From: Arenibacter arenosicollis
GTDB lineage: Bacteria; Bacteroidota; Bacteroidia; Flavobacteriales; Flavobacteriaceae
DNA: 64,000 nt
Assembly: GCF_014397245.1 (NCBI RefSeq)
Contig: NZ_JACLHY010000002.1
Span: forward strand, 291,351 to 355,350
Direction: 5' to 3'
A model generated the notes under the pieces. The model had not been told where the DNA came from. It made no database searches and saw nothing but the letters and a program-made list of their open reading frames with translations. A program made the position numbers and the translations under genes. How positions within the stretch are numbered: position 1 is the stretch's first letter; the number at the start of each line of letters is the position of its first letter. Shown piece after piece: positions 10,001 through 19,887 of the stretch.

Positions 10001-13000
10001 TTAACATCTGGCCAAATTTCGCTGTCCGAACTTGTACCGTAAGGTGTTAACTGCAAGGGCAACTCTATCTGATAAAAATTTTGGGAAAAATCCGAACCAA
10101 TTCTTATAAAGCCTACCAAAGGAGTCTCATCGTTGGCATAATCGGTTTCTACAATCTCTTCCGCATGCATAAACATTTTTAAACGTTTATACTGCCTAAC
10201 ATCAATATTCAAATTTTTAAATACCCCTCTGGAATCACGAGGTTCCAAATTCTCGACCACAAACGACAATGACTGCTCATTCTGTCTAATAATGGTATTG
10301 TTATTGTTCAGTCTTTCACGCTGCACTCCTGGAGGCAATACATATGGAATTGGAGTTCTGTTCGCATTTTCTTCAATATTAACAGCGTTCACATCCACCA
10401 AAGTACCATCGTCCGTTGGGTCGCCGTCCACTTCTGGTTGTAAAGATTTGGTATAAGTACGCCAATCTCCACGTACCAGATCCAAAGTAGCAAAACGCAA
10501 TACCACATTACTGGAAAACCCCGTAAGGTACATCCTCATAAAGCTTATAGATCTAAAATCGGTTATACCACCTTTGGCATCCGTAAAATCCGTTAAAGGT
10601 ATCTTATACTGAATCCAACGCTCGTTCAAGGTATTACCATTGGGCAAAGATCTGGTAACCCCTTCTTTTATGTCCGTTACATACTTATCATTAATAGTGG
10701 TTCCTGGCTTAATATTTATACGATATTCAAAATAACTGTTTACCGTATTCATGGTTCCATCCCTATCTATATCCTCTACATCGGGCAAGGTTGTGGACCC
10801 TCTATTTGAATCGCTCAATTGCACTGGAGAGTTACCATCAGGATTATTATAATTTAAATATCGTTCCAAAATACTCCCCTCCCTGTTCAGGAAATACTCA
10901 TAATTATCCAATGCAGGATCCTCCGCAGGACCATTATAGGTTATTCCTCCCTCAAAAGTATAGGTAGCCTCATCGGCGTCACTTAAACCGTCAAAACCAA
11001 TATCCTGCAACCCTCTGTTGTTCTGATCGGCATCAAAAGCATATACAAGGGACTGGGTTGCTGGAACCTTTCCCCAATTTGTTTTATAGGTAAGATCATT
11101 GGAAACTGGATTTACTGGTAAACCGTTTTCATACTGCTTTCTTCCATCGGGCAGGATATCCTCTGATATATTTCCCAGGTTAATCACCAAATCACCTGAA
11201 CTTGTTGCTATGCCATCCACATAGGGATCCAATACCCAAAACTGAACATATTCCACGTTGGACTGCTCAAAATTGGTACTACTTAAAGACCTCATTATCC
11301 CCGCCCATTTATCCTGCGGCTGTTCCGCTGTAAAATTAGGGTTTGCATTGTAGGGCCCCTTAGAATTTGGATAGTATGCAATATCCAAGGTGTTTTGTGC
11401 CAAGGTCTGGCCTTGAGCTACATCCTGGTTAAAAACATCCTGTATATAGATTCTTCTAGTTTCGTTAGTGGATATATCATCATCACTCAGTGCAGATGGC
11501 CGCTGATTGGAATAAAAAATGGGATCCACGGTATACCAAGCCATTTTAGCCCTTCCATAGCCAGATTCCAAGCCATTGCCACCCGTCATGTATTCCAAAG
11601 GCGGACTGGCCATGGACCATCCAAGGAAGGATCGGATATCAATTAGCGATTGTGCACCCTCAAAGTCGTCCAAATAGGTAGTGGTTTCCCCCTCAAAATC
11701 TGCATTTTTAGGTGAGCCAGGACTTAAAAAGGCAACTTCGCCCCTTACCGATAAATTGGAAGGAACATCAGTATCTATGTTTGGTAATTTATTGGCTAAT
11801 CTGGTCAGAAAAGGAACTTCGGTAGAGAAATTACTATTCAATCCAAATATCGTATTGTTCACCGGTTCTATTCCATAATTGGACTTCTGGGTCAAAGGTT
11901 TCTCGTTCAGATTCAACAAAGTACCACCCAACACAAAATTCTTATTGAATTGATGTTCTACATTCACACCAGTAAAACGCCGTGTTTGCTGTCCAAAAAC
12001 AGCATTATTTTCAACAGAAATATTGATGGGAGTGTTGGAAGCCTCCAAACTTGGATCCAATATTTGAACTGTACCGGATTGATAGTTTACTGTGTAGTCT
12101 ATGCCTTCCTGCAGCTGTCGACCACCGGCGGTAACCCTTACAGATCCTCTTGGCACATTAAAGGCCCCTATAGGAATACCATTGGTTCCCTGCGACTTAT
12201 AGGTACCTTTTAGAATAAATTTGTTTTTATCAGCGTCCTGTTGTGCCGCCGCCGTAGGAAGTGCGTACATATTCCTAAAGACGTACTTTTTTTGATTGGC
12301 ATTATACCCTTGATCATTATCCACATCATAGGTACCGCCCCCCAGGAGATTAAACAAGTATTCCCCAAATGGCTCCACCTTTGTAAATATTATACTTCCT
12401 GTTTGCGAGTCTATCGTAATACCTTCCACATAATCAAAAAAACCATCCCCACCATTTTGAAGATCGTTGTAGGCATTTAACCTATCCAGATTAAACACAT
12501 CCAACAGTATCCTTTCCTCCAAAGGCTTCGGTGTTGTGGGCCAACCAGAACCAACTCCGGATTCAGCAGGGGTAATATAATTTCGAGGAGTGGTTTCTGT
12601 ATATAAAATATTTAACTTAAAATCCTCCTGACTTAATTGATAAGCCCCAGTGGAATAAATATTCTTCATCATCAGATCCCAGATAGGATCTACAACATTG
12701 GTAATATTGCTTTTAAGCAATTTAAGTATTAAGGTATTATTGTTTACCGGAATTTCAGCACCTGGCGATACCGTTGTGGCATCCAAGCCACCATTGGCGA
12801 ACTCTCCCACCTGATAGACCTCACCGTTAAATGTATATTGAAATGCAACCCCTAAAACCTCATCATTACTTAATCTCTGGTTTAAGGAAATATATCCCAA
12901 TTGGGTATTAAAGGTAAAATCGCGTCCTTGTTCCAGTTTTCTGGCATTTTCCAAAATAGCATAATCAAATCCTTGATTTACAGTATATCCCGGCACATTA

Positions 13001-14271
13001 AAACCGGTCTGAACAGTGGCTATATCGCGAATATTCTTTGTTAGGGCTCCTCCTGAGCTTATTAACAAAGGATCGTAATCATTGGCCCCGTTTCTGGGCA
13101 AATTACCAGCAGCAGAATTATTAAAGAATCCGGCAGGATCCCCGTTGTTTTGTCCAATTCTTGTTTTACCCGGTTGCACCTCCCCCAAATCCTGGATGGC
13201 CACAACATTTCTAACATTTAAAGTTTGCTGACTTCTGTTGGTCACCCAAACCTCCAATCTGGTAATTTGGACCTGACTCCTTATATATGGATAATTTACA
13301 AGGGCTGCATCATAATTATCCCTAAAGTAATGTGCTAGAAAAAAGTGTTTGTCCTCATCATAATCCTGGGCCCTGAGTTCAAAATCGTTCACCGTACCCC
13401 CGCCTTGCGCTACTACTGTATTGCTCTGTGACCTCTGTTCCGAAAAAACTGCTGTAACCCTGGTCTTGCCAAATTGCAATTCCGTTTTCACCCCAAATAA
13501 ACTCTGTGCTCCTGTAATCAAGGAACTGTTAAGGGGCATACTAACATTACCGACTTCTATTTTTTGAAGTATATCATCCTCCGATGGCGTATAGTCCAAT
13601 TTTACCAAATTCTGGAAATCGAAGGTTGCCTCGGTATCGTAGTTAGCTGTAACCTGAAGTCGTTCCCCAATTTTACCTAACATACTTAGGCTTATACGTT
13701 GATCAAAATCAAAAGAAAGATTGGTACGGTTTCTAGGGGACAGGGAAGGATTATCATTCTTTTGCCAGATAACACCTAGATCCATTGCCACAGAACCTTG
13801 AGGAATTACCTCGATCGTATTGCCACCGAAAACACTTTCAAAAAAGCTATTGTTTACATAAAAGTTGGGCAACAAATTTTTTCTAGCGGCTTCACTACCC
13901 TCCTTTTTACCAGAAAAGGCATCAATTTTTTCCTTGAAATAAGATTTCATGCCTTCACGGCGTACGAGCTCCAGGTATTGGGCCGGCGTAAGGATAACGG
14001 GATAGCTAATATCAAAATCGCCAACACTTACAGTATAAATATATCTGTCCAAGTTGGCATCATAAGTATATTTTGAAACAATGCTGTCAGGGTTTTCCAT
14101 TTTCAATTTCCCCAAGGCAACACCGGTTTGAAGCGTGTCTATTTCCTGCTCGTTAGTATCGTCAGCCTCTGTTTCCTGTGCAAAGGAATATTCCGTTGCA
14201 CCCACGAAAACAAAGAATAGGATAGTAAGCTTAAATAATGATTTAAGATAAATTTTTGCCCCTTTTTTCAA
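7090..14271 (-). CDS. sprA: SprA, outer-membrane translocon of the type IX secretion system
   Basis: A 2393-residue protein, the usual length for SprA (Sov), the giant 36-strand barrel through which type IX secretion cargo leaves the cell. A signal peptide is visible at the start (LTILFFVFVGATEYSFAQ, cleaved near residue 31). The body is rich in aromatic and Asn residues, with many alternating strands, for example GTTYDVDNDQ-like loops and the C-terminal FTLRYNFGN ending typical of an outer-membrane barrel. The start lies 5 bases after the ruvA stop, the conserved ruvA-sprA arrangement of Bacteroidetes. No other type IX component is in the window. Confidence 0.96.
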   Translation of the reverse strand: MKKGAKIYLKSLFKLTILFFVFVGATEYSFAQETEADDTNEQEIDTLQTGVALGKLKMENPDSIVSKYTYDANLDRYIYTVSVGDFDISYPVILTPAQYLELVRREGMKSYFKEKIDAFSGKKEGSEAARKNLLPNFYVNNSFFESVFGGNTIEVIPQGSVAMDLGVIWQKNDNPSLSPRNRTNLSFDFDQRISLSMLGKIGERLQVTANYDTEATFDFQNLVKLDYTPSEDDILQKIEVGNVSMPLNSSLITGAQSLFGVKTELQFGKTRVTAVFSEQRSQSNTVVAQGGGTVNDFELRAQDYDEDKHFFLAHYFRDNYDAALVNYPYIRSQVQITRLEVWVTNRSQQTLNVRNVVAIQDLGEVQPGKTRIGQNNGDPAGFFNNSAAGNLPRNGANDYDPLLISSGGALTKNIRDIATVQTGFNVPGYTVNQGFDYAILENARKLEQGRDFTFNTQLGYISLNQRLSNDEVLGVAFQYTFNGEVYQVGEFANGGLDATTVSPGAEIPVNNNTLILKLLKSNITNVVDPIWDLMMKNIYSTGAYQLSQEDFKLNILYTETTPRNYITPAESGVGSGWPTTPKPLEERILLDVFNLDRLNAYNDLQNGGDGFFDYVEGITIDSQTGSIIFTKVEPFGEYLFNLLGGGTYDVDNDQGYNANQKKYVFRNMYALPTAAAQQDADKNKFILKGTYKSQGTNGIPIGAFNVPRGSVRVTAGGRQLQEGIDYTVNYQSGTVQILDPSLEASNTPINISVENNAVFGQQTRRFTGVNVEHQFNKNFVLGGTLLNLNEKPLTQKSNYGIEPVNNTIFGLNSNFSTEVPFLTRLANKLPNIDTDVPSNLSVRGEVAFLSPGSPKNADFEGETTTYLDDFEGAQSLIDIRSFLGWSMASPPLEYMTGGNGLESGYGRAKMAWYTVDPIFYSNQRPSALSDDDISTNETRRIYIQDVFNQDVAQGQTLAQNTLDIAYYPNSKGPYNANPNFTAEQPQDKWAGIMRSLSSTNFEQSNVEYVQFWVLDPYVDGIATSSGDLVINLGNISEDILPDGRKQYENGLPVNPVSNDLTYKTNWGKVPATQSLVYAFDADQNNRGLQDIGFDGLSDADEATYTFEGGITYNGPAEDPALDNYEYFLNREGSILERYLNYNNPDGNSPVQLSDSNRGSTTLPDVEDIDRDGTMNTVNSYFEYRINIKPGTTINDKYVTDIKEGVTRSLPNGNTLNERWIQYKIPLTDFTDAKGGITDFRSISFMRMYLTGFSSNVVLRFATLDLVRGDWRTYTKSLQPEVDGDPTDDGTLVDVNAVNIEENANRTPIPYVLPPGVQRERLNNNNTIIRQNEQSLSFVVENLEPRDSRGVFKNLNIDVRQYKRLKMFMHAEEIVETDYANDETPLVGFIRIGSDFSQNFYQIELPLQLTPYGTSSDSEIWPDVNELDLSLDDLSKVKSAGIAAQTLNTINYYEINNGEVVQVNEFDPRTLGKLRIGIRGNPSLGSIRSMMVGVKNDDNLPARGEVWFNELRLSGLDNNGGWAAIAAMDMNMADFASVSATGSKSTSGFGAIDQMPNERAREDAISYDVVTNVNIGQLFPKKWGIQLPFNYGISEQVITPEFDPVYDDLKLEDRIAAAETPEDAEAIRQQGEDYTKRTSINFIGVGKDRGEEAEANFYDIENFTFNYSYNEVSHRDFEIDELKDQNVVTGFVYNHNFRPAPVEPFAKKDSLFTGKYWKWLKDLNLNVLPASISLQSNINRSFNQQKFRDVFEPGVEKLDLPFLQQRNYLFNWQYAINYSLTKSLRLNLTASNNNIIRNYFEEDGNSDSEINQALGLWDGFFDLGEPNRHSQEMQLNYELPLNKIPAFSFINAQYTYTSNFDWQRGGDALNEVAGEDINTVQNASTHNLTASLTMQKFYDFLGLGRKDTKSAAKKPVRLDKGGNAASKENSKETQKSTSAGYNAFVDVLTMVKRVNVTYSQNNGKVLPGYTRSVGFIGTAKPTIGFVFGSQADVRFEAAKNGWLTTFPEFNQQYIENTNKQLNITATAQPTRDLTIDLVADRQSSESYQETFNVEDMGNSAFEYVNLLGNNYGNFSISTLMIGTVFSQGDEFNSDNFETFKQNRITVANRIVSERNHDTGEVDADGFPERYGKTSQDVLLPAFFAAYTGKDPNKVSLDAFRDIPIPNWNIKYTGLMRNPWFKKKFKRFSISHGYRSAYSINSFQTNLARTQLINEGMEPINPETQDFLPVNIMNNVVLTDQFNPLVKVDFEMQNSLSILAEIRTDRALSLSFDNNLMTEINGKEYTVGLGYRFKDVKFVTNIGGEKQRLKGDLNLKADVTLRDNITIIRNLDIDNNQITSGQNLVSVKFVADYALSKSLNALFFYDHSFSKFAVSTAFPQTSINTGFTLRYNFGN

Positions 14272-14276
14272 ACTTG

Positions 14277-14858
14277 TTATAAATTTTTAAGCGCAAATTT
14301 TATAATGTCCTCTACGCTTAGTCCAGGGTCTTGGCGAACTACCTTGTCCACAACTTTTTCAGCTTGTTTGCGAACAAATCCAAGAACCTCTAATGCAGAT
14401 AACGCTTCATCTTTATTTGTATTGTTTGACGGGGCGGAAAGTTCATCAATATCGTAGACTTTTAAAACCTTGTCTTTAAGGTCCAAAATTACTCGCTGTG
14501 CCGTTTTGGCTCCAATACCCTTTATCCCTTGAATAGTTGGCACATCACCTGTGGCAATGGCATCCCTTATTTGGCCAGGAGACAAGGAAGACAACATAGT
14601 TCTGGCGGTGCTAGAGCCTATTCCAGAAACGGACAACAACAATCTAAATATCTCACGCTCGGACTTCTCCGAAAAACCGAACAAGGTATGGGAATCCTCT
14701 TTTACTTGAAGATGGGTATACAGCTGTATATTTTCCATATCCCCAATTTTAGAAAATGTGTGCAACGAAATATTTACAAAATATCCAACACCTGCACACT
14801 CGATTACAATATGGGTAGGATTTTTTTCAACAAGTTTTCCTTTTAAATGGGTAATCAT
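14277..14858 (-). CDS. ruvA: Holliday junction branch migration complex subunit RuvA
   Basis: A 193-residue RuvA. It binds Holliday junctions and holds the RuvB motors. The three parts are visible: N-terminal OB domain (MITHLKGKLVEKNPTHIVIE), tandem helix-hairpin-helix motifs (SVSGIGSSTARTML and IQGIKGIGAKTAQRVILDLKDK), and the C-terminal RuvB-contact domain (EALSALEVLGFVRKQAEKVV). It sits between maeB and sprA on one strand with short gaps; ruvB is separate, 5.7 kb further on. Confidence 0.97.
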   Translation of the reverse strand: MITHLKGKLVEKNPTHIVIECAGVGYFVNISLHTFSKIGDMENIQLYTHLQVKEDSHTLFGFSEKSEREIFRLLLSVSGIGSSTARTMLSSLSPGQIRDAIATGDVPTIQGIKGIGAKTAQRVILDLKDKVLKVYDIDELSAPSNNTNKDEALSALEVLGFVRKQAEKVVDKVVRQDPGLSVEDIIKFALKNL

Positions 14859-14924
14859 TATCTATTTCTGGTTTCAGGGTTCAGTTTTCGGAACTTCTTG
14901 AAAATTGAGATACATTCAATTATT

Positions 14925-17219
14925 CTACTTTCGAGTTTTTGCAATTTTCCTTTTCTCCCTTTCTTGGGCATCTATAACGGCAACAGCGGTCATATTGACC
15001 ATCTCGTCCACACTGGCCCCCAATTGAAGGATGTGCACGGACCGTCTTAAACCTACCATTATTGGACCTATGGAATCTGCTTGGTTCAATTCTTTCAACA
15101 ACTTATAGGTAATGTTTGCCGATTCCAGATTTGGAAAAATTAAGGTATTTACTTTTTTGCCCGATAATTTGGAAAAAGGGAATTTCCCTTGGTGCAGGTC
15201 TTTATTCAGTGCAAAATCGATCTGTAACTCACCGTCTACCACCAACTCGGGATTTGAAGCGTGCAAAATTTTCACCGCTTCCCTAACTTTTGTAGCTCTA
15301 GGATGGGTAGAAGATCCAAAATTGGCATAGGACAACAAGGCCATAACAGGGCTAAAACCAAAGGTGGTGGCCACATTTGCCGTCATTTTTGCAATTTCTG
15401 CAATTTCCTCCGCATTGGGATCTATATTGATGGAGGTGTCCGCCAAAAATAACGGCCCCCTTTCTGTAATCATAATATTTACGGTAGACACTTTTTTAAC
15501 GTTGGACGCTCTTCCTATTACCTCAAACACCGGCTTAACCACAGTTGGGTATGCCCGGGAATATCCAGAAATCATTCCGTCCGCATCTCCTTCCAAGACC
15601 ATCATTGCCGCAAAATAGTTGCGTTCCTTCATTTTTGCTCTGGCTCCGAACAGACTAACCCCACTTCGCTGTCTGTTTTCAAAATACTTAGCGGCATAAT
15701 GATTTCTTTTATCATTGGCTTCATCGGCATGAGTATCAACAACAAGAATATCGGCATCGAATTCGAGTTCCTTCATCAATTCAGCAATTACCACTTTATT
15801 TCCCAATAAAATTGGCGTTGCAATTCCTTCTTCATGGGCAATTTGAGCCGCTTTGAGGACATCCAAATGATCGGCCTCGGCATAAACAATTTTCTTTGGG
15901 TTCATTCGGGCACGGTCGTGCAACAAACGCACTATCTTATTATCGTTGCCAGAACGCTGCAGTAGCTCCTCTTTGTATTTGTCCCAATCATCAATTGGCA
16001 TTTTCGCCACTCCACTTTCCATAGCCGCTTTTGCCACCGCCGGAGGAATTTCAGAAATTAACCTTGGATCAAAAGGCTTAGGGATTATGTATTCCCGCCC
16101 GAAGGTTAACCTGGTTTGTCCGTATGCAATATTCACCTGCTCCGGAACGGGTTCCTTGGTAAGATCCGCCAAAGCCTTAACGGCCGCCATTTTCATAGCT
16201 TCGTTAATTTTGGTGGCCCTAACATCCAAGGCTCCCCTAAAAATAAATGGAAATCCTAAAACATTGTTTACCTGATTAGGATGGTCAGATCTGCCTGTGG
16301 CCATAATTATATCCTTTCTGGTTTTTATGGCCAGATTATAATCAATTTCCGGATCGGGATTGGCCATAGCAAACACAATGGGATCTTTAGCCATTGACAA
16401 TAACATTTCTGCAGAAACGATATCCTTCACAGAAAGACCAATAAAAACATCGGCATCTTTCATAGCCTCTTCCAAGGTATCAATTTTCCTATCCGTGGCG
16501 AACTCCAATTTTTCTGCGGATAGACTTTCACGATCACTGCGGATCACCCCTTTACTATCCAACATTACTATATTTTTATCGCTTGCCCCAAACGCCTTGT
16601 AAAGCCGTGTGCATGAAACTGCAGCAGCACCTGCCCCGCTAACCACAATACGGACTTTACTTATTTTTTTCTTGGTAAGCACTAGAGCGTTCAAAAGGGC
16701 TGCGGCCGATATTATAGCTGTTCCATGCTGATCGTCATGCATTACCGGAATATCCAATTCCTCTTTTAATCGTCTTTCTATTTCAAAGGCTTCAGGAGCT
16801 TTTATGTCTTCCAGATTAATACCCCCAAAAGTAGGCGCAATTATCTTTACAGTTTCAATGAATTTTTCAACATCGGTAGTATCCAGTTCAATATCAATAC
16901 CATCAATGTCCGCGAAAATCTTGAACAACAGACATTTCCCCTCCATCACGGGTTTGGAAGCCTCAGGGCCAATATTCCCCAATCCAAGTACGGCAGTTCC
17001 ATTGGAAATTACCGCCACTATATTTCCCTTGGCCGTATACTTATATACGTTATCCTTGTTCTTGGCAATTTCCAGACAGGGCTCTGCAACTCCTGGAGAA
17101 TAAGCAAGGCCTAAATCCCTTTGCGTTGCATAAGGTTTGGTAGGCACTATTTTTATTTTACCGGGCTGAGGCTTGGCATGATATACTAAAGCTTCCCTTC
17201 TGGTCTTTTGCTTGCTCAT
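14925..17219 (-). CDS. maeB: NADP-dependent malic enzyme with phosphotransacetylase-like domain
   Basis: A 764-residue MaeB-type malic enzyme, which decarboxylates malate to pyruvate with reduction of NADP. Residues 1-420 are the malic enzyme: the AYSPGVAEPC motif, the metal-binding stretch MHDDQHGTAIISAAALLNAL, and the Rossmann motif VVSGAGAAAVSC. Residues about 430-764 are a phosphotransacetylase-like domain (GDADGMISGYSRAYPTVVKPV), catalytically silent in this family and thought to be regulatory. A TAnnTTTG-type sequence (17239-17246) lies 20 bases upstream of the start, with no clear -33 box. It probably heads a maeB-ruvA-sprA transcript. Confidence 0.96.
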   Translation of the reverse strand: MSKQKTRREALVYHAKPQPGKIKIVPTKPYATQRDLGLAYSPGVAEPCLEIAKNKDNVYKYTAKGNIVAVISNGTAVLGLGNIGPEASKPVMEGKCLLFKIFADIDGIDIELDTTDVEKFIETVKIIAPTFGGINLEDIKAPEAFEIERRLKEELDIPVMHDDQHGTAIISAAALLNALVLTKKKISKVRIVVSGAGAAAVSCTRLYKAFGASDKNIVMLDSKGVIRSDRESLSAEKLEFATDRKIDTLEEAMKDADVFIGLSVKDIVSAEMLLSMAKDPIVFAMANPDPEIDYNLAIKTRKDIIMATGRSDHPNQVNNVLGFPFIFRGALDVRATKINEAMKMAAVKALADLTKEPVPEQVNIAYGQTRLTFGREYIIPKPFDPRLISEIPPAVAKAAMESGVAKMPIDDWDKYKEELLQRSGNDNKIVRLLHDRARMNPKKIVYAEADHLDVLKAAQIAHEEGIATPILLGNKVVIAELMKELEFDADILVVDTHADEANDKRNHYAAKYFENRQRSGVSLFGARAKMKERNYFAAMMVLEGDADGMISGYSRAYPTVVKPVFEVIGRASNVKKVSTVNIMITERGPLFLADTSINIDPNAEEIAEIAKMTANVATTFGFSPVMALLSYANFGSSTHPRATKVREAVKILHASNPELVVDGELQIDFALNKDLHQGKFPFSKLSGKKVNTLIFPNLESANITYKLLKELNQADSIGPIMVGLRRSVHILQLGASVDEMVNMTAVAVIDAQEREKRKIAKTRK

Positions 17220-17411
17220 ATAGTGTTATTTAGAAAAACAAAGTTAACAGTATTCTTTAAAATAATAGGATTAATAAAGGTAATCTCCAGTAGTTTTATT
17301 TCTCCCTAATTTCTTACCAATCCTTTTTGGCTGACCTACCCTAACGTCCAGCCGTAATACGGATTAGGCTGCTATAGAATCAATAATTTTCAAAAAAACA
17401 GGACTTCCACC

Positions 17412-18338
17412 CTACTTCAGAAATTCAATATTTCTTTTAAGTCCAGAAAATTTGGTCCTTTTTACGGCCGATTTTTGGAACACCTTCTTAAATACATCTT
17501 CCGTGATTTCCTCCCAATCCTTTTTGGTCATAGAAAGTAATTCGGGATGGGGATCGAACAAAGGTTCGCGATGGGGTTTGGAGAAGCGATTCCACGGACA
17601 TACATCCTGACACACATCACAACCAAACATCCAATCGTCCATTTTCCCCTTGAAATCCGTAGGGATTTCATTCTTTAATTCTATAGTAAGATAAGATATG
17701 CATTTACTGCCGTCCACAACATAAGGCTCTACGATAGCTTGGGTGGGACAGGCATCTATACAGGCAGTGCAGCTACCACAATGATCCGTTGTCCTATGAT
17801 CGTATTCCAGCTCCAAATCCAATATTAGTTCTGCAATAAAATAAAATGATCCCACTTGCTGGGTCAATAGATTACTGTGTTTCCCGATCCAGCCCAATCC
17901 GCTCTTTGCAGCCCACGCCTTGTCCAACACGGGAGCCGAATCTACAAAAGCCCTGCCATTAACCTCTCCTATCTCTTGGGTAATAAATTCTTGAAGCTCC
18001 TTTAATTTGGATTTAATAATATGATGGTAATCCTGACCGTAGGCATATTTGGAAAGTTTATAGGTGGCCTCATTTTGAGTTGCTTCTGGAAAATAATTAA
18101 GGAGAAGGGAAATTACGGATTTAGACCCCTCCACCAATTTTGTAGGGTCCAAACGCTTATCGAAATGATTTTCCATATAGCCCATTTCCCCGTTCATGTT
18201 CTTATTGAGCCAATTTTCCAACCTAGGAGCTTCCTCTTCCAAAAATTCTGCCTTGGAGATACCGCATGACAAAAAACCGAGGCGTTTGGCTTCGGTTTTG
18301 ATAAGTTCTGTTTGGTTTGCTTTGGGAACCATTGGCAC
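17412..18338 (-). CDS. queG: Epoxyqueuosine reductase QueG
   Basis: A 308-residue cobalamin-dependent, iron-sulfur enzyme that performs the last step of queuosine synthesis in tRNA. The likely catalytic Asp133 lies in VDSAPVLDK. Two [4Fe-4S] sites are complete: Cys187/190/193/197 and Cys240/243/247 with Cys213. Upstream, 1.8 kb away, a decayed second copy of its first codons remains beside ruvB (20148-20184), so the gene was probably once next to ruvB and has been separated by the methyltransferase segment. I see no promoter match upstream of the current start. ATG codons at residues 1 and 3 could each be used. Confidence 0.95.
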   Translation of the reverse strand: MPMVPKANQTELIKTEAKRLGFLSCGISKAEFLEEEAPRLENWLNKNMNGEMGYMENHFDKRLDPTKLVEGSKSVISLLLNYFPEATQNEATYKLSKYAYGQDYHHIIKSKLKELQEFITQEIGEVNGRAFVDSAPVLDKAWAAKSGLGWIGKHSNLLTQQVGSFYFIAELILDLELEYDHRTTDHCGSCTACIDACPTQAIVEPYVVDGSKCISYLTIELKNEIPTDFKGKMDDWMFGCDVCQDVCPWNRFSKPHREPLFDPHPELLSMTKKDWEEITEDVFKKVFQKSAVKRTKFSGLKRNIEFLK

Positions 18339-18722
18339 TTAAACCTATTTTCTGATTCACGCTAAGGTACGCTTTCCGTTTCACCAAATACGATAGACTG
18401 CAATTTTTAAGACATTGCCACTTGTGCACCATCCTTGACCTCGCCATCTTAGCAATTCTAATTCCAACTATGGCAAGGACTATGATATTTATTGACTGCA
18501 AATCAAGGATAGAAGGACGTTGTCCGTGCTGCCCGTAATGATGGCCGGTAACAAAACGGGAGCACGACAATTATTGTCTTTTCGCGCCTTTCGATTAATC
18601 TCGAACATTGTGCATTTATATTTTTTTTAATCCAATGCACGACAACCCCGATTATCATGTTGTTCATTATAGCCAATATGGCCATGTATTATGTCCGCAT
18701 ATATTGTTGACTAAAACAAAAT
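18339..18722. other. Intergenic stretch upstream of queG, nothing recognised
   Basis: About 380 bases between the queG start and the methyltransferase terminator. Short open frames occur on the minus strand but none shows composition or motifs of a real protein, and no TAnnTTTG match was seen for queG. It is probably scar DNA from the event that brought in the methyltransferase. Confidence 0.5.
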
Positions 18723-18747
18723 AAAAACCGGAGCTCCTCGCTCCGGT
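18723..18747 (-). terminator. Terminator after methyltransferase gene
   Basis: ACCGGAGC (18727-18734) pairs with GCTCCGGT (18740-18747) over a 5-base loop, followed on the minus strand by TTTTTATTTTG. Confidence 0.88.
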
Positions 18748-18807
18748 CCATTAATTAATTACACAAAGATACTCCACAAAATTTAAAATATGGCCACATT
18801 ACCCTTT

Positions 18808-19887
18808 TTAGGGACGTGCCTCAAGTATCAAATTAAATGGTGTTTCGGTTGCCCTTCTAAATCTGGCAAATCCTCCGTCTATAGCTACCTGTTTTAATTT
18901 TTTTTCACCCGCTTGTGCCCCGAGTGCAAGACCTACCTCCTGGCTCAAGGAACTTGGGGTACACAACATGGTCGAAAACGAATAGAATGCCCTTCCAACA
19001 GGATTCATGTTCTCGAGCAGGCTATCGTTGGCATATGGTTCTACAATAAGACAAGTACCATCAGGTTTTAACGCCTTTACGGTATGCTTACAGGCCCCAA
19101 CCGGATCACCCATATCGTGAAGGCAATCAAAAAAAGCAACGAGATCATAGTCCTTTCCAGGAAAGTTTTTAGCATTGCCCACTTTAAAAGTAATATTTTT
19201 GAGTCCGGCTTTCTTTGCATCCGCGGCCGCATGGTTGACAGATCCTTCATGAAAATCATATCCTATGAACTCGGAATTCGGGAAGGCTTCGGCCATGATT
19301 ATGGTAGAAGCTCCATGACCACAACCTATGTCTGCGACCTTGCCTCCCTTTTTCAATTTATCGACAACTCCATCCAAAGCGGGAAGCCAATTTGAAACAA
19401 GGTTAGTTTTGTAAGATGGCCTGAAAAACTTCTCTGTACCACAGAAGAGACAACTGTGATGATCCCCCCAAGAAACACCTTTTCCCGATTTAAATGCTTT
19501 TTCCATGATTTCCTCATCATGATACATTGAGGAAATGGCATAATAAGCCCCAGTCATTAATACTGGACTGTTCGGATCGCTAAATACCATTGCCTGCTCC
19601 TTGGTCATTGAAAATTGTTCTTTTTCGGGATGGTACTCAATATATCCCGATGCCGCTTGGGCAGCCAACCATTCCCTTACGTACCTTTCCGAGGTCCCCG
19701 TGGCATCAGCCAATTGTTTTGAGCCTGTTGGCCCGAAATCTTCAAGGGCTTTGTAGAGCCCCAATCGGTCTCCTAGAATAATCAACGGTCCTATTGCTGC
19801 TGCACCCATTTCGGTAACCATCTTTCCCAATAATACATGTAGTTTCTCTTCATCCACTTGCATGGATATTTTTTCATTTACTTCCAT
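18808..19887 (-). CDS. Class I SAM-dependent methyltransferase with N-terminal winged-helix domain
   Basis: A 359-residue protein. The N-terminal 110 residues look like the dimerising winged-helix domain of Rv2258c-type and O-methyltransferase-type enzymes (LGLYKALEDFGPTGSKQLAD, TSERYVREWLAAQAASGYI). The SAM-binding Rossmann domain follows, with VADIGCGHGAST (about residue 186), FIGYDFHEGSV as motif II and DLVAFFDCLHDMGDP as the post-motif loop. The substrate is unknown; small molecules are the usual substrates. It stands alone with its own terminator, between queG and a remnant of the queG 5' end, so it looks like an inserted gene. Confidence 0.88.
   Translation of the reverse strand: MEVNEKISMQVDEEKLHVLLGKMVTEMGAAAIGPLIILGDRLGLYKALEDFGPTGSKQLADATGTSERYVREWLAAQAASGYIEYHPEKEQFSMTKEQAMVFSDPNSPVLMTGAYYAISSMYHDEEIMEKAFKSGKGVSWGDHHSCLFCGTEKFFRPSYKTNLVSNWLPALDGVVDKLKKGGKVADIGCGHGASTIIMAEAFPNSEFIGYDFHEGSVNHAAADAKKAGLKNITFKVGNAKNFPGKDYDLVAFFDCLHDMGDPVGACKHTVKALKPDGTCLIVEPYANDSLLENMNPVGRAFYSFSTMLCTPSSLSQEVGLALGAQAGEKKLKQVAIDGGFARFRRATETPFNLILEARP

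Noticed and set aside
7090..14271. Many plus-strand frames opposite sprA
   Set aside because: All are shadows of the 2393-residue SprA frame.
18223..18570. Minus-strand frame overlapping the queG start
   Set aside because: It runs out of frame through the first queG codons and has no family features; the queG frame is clearly the coding one.
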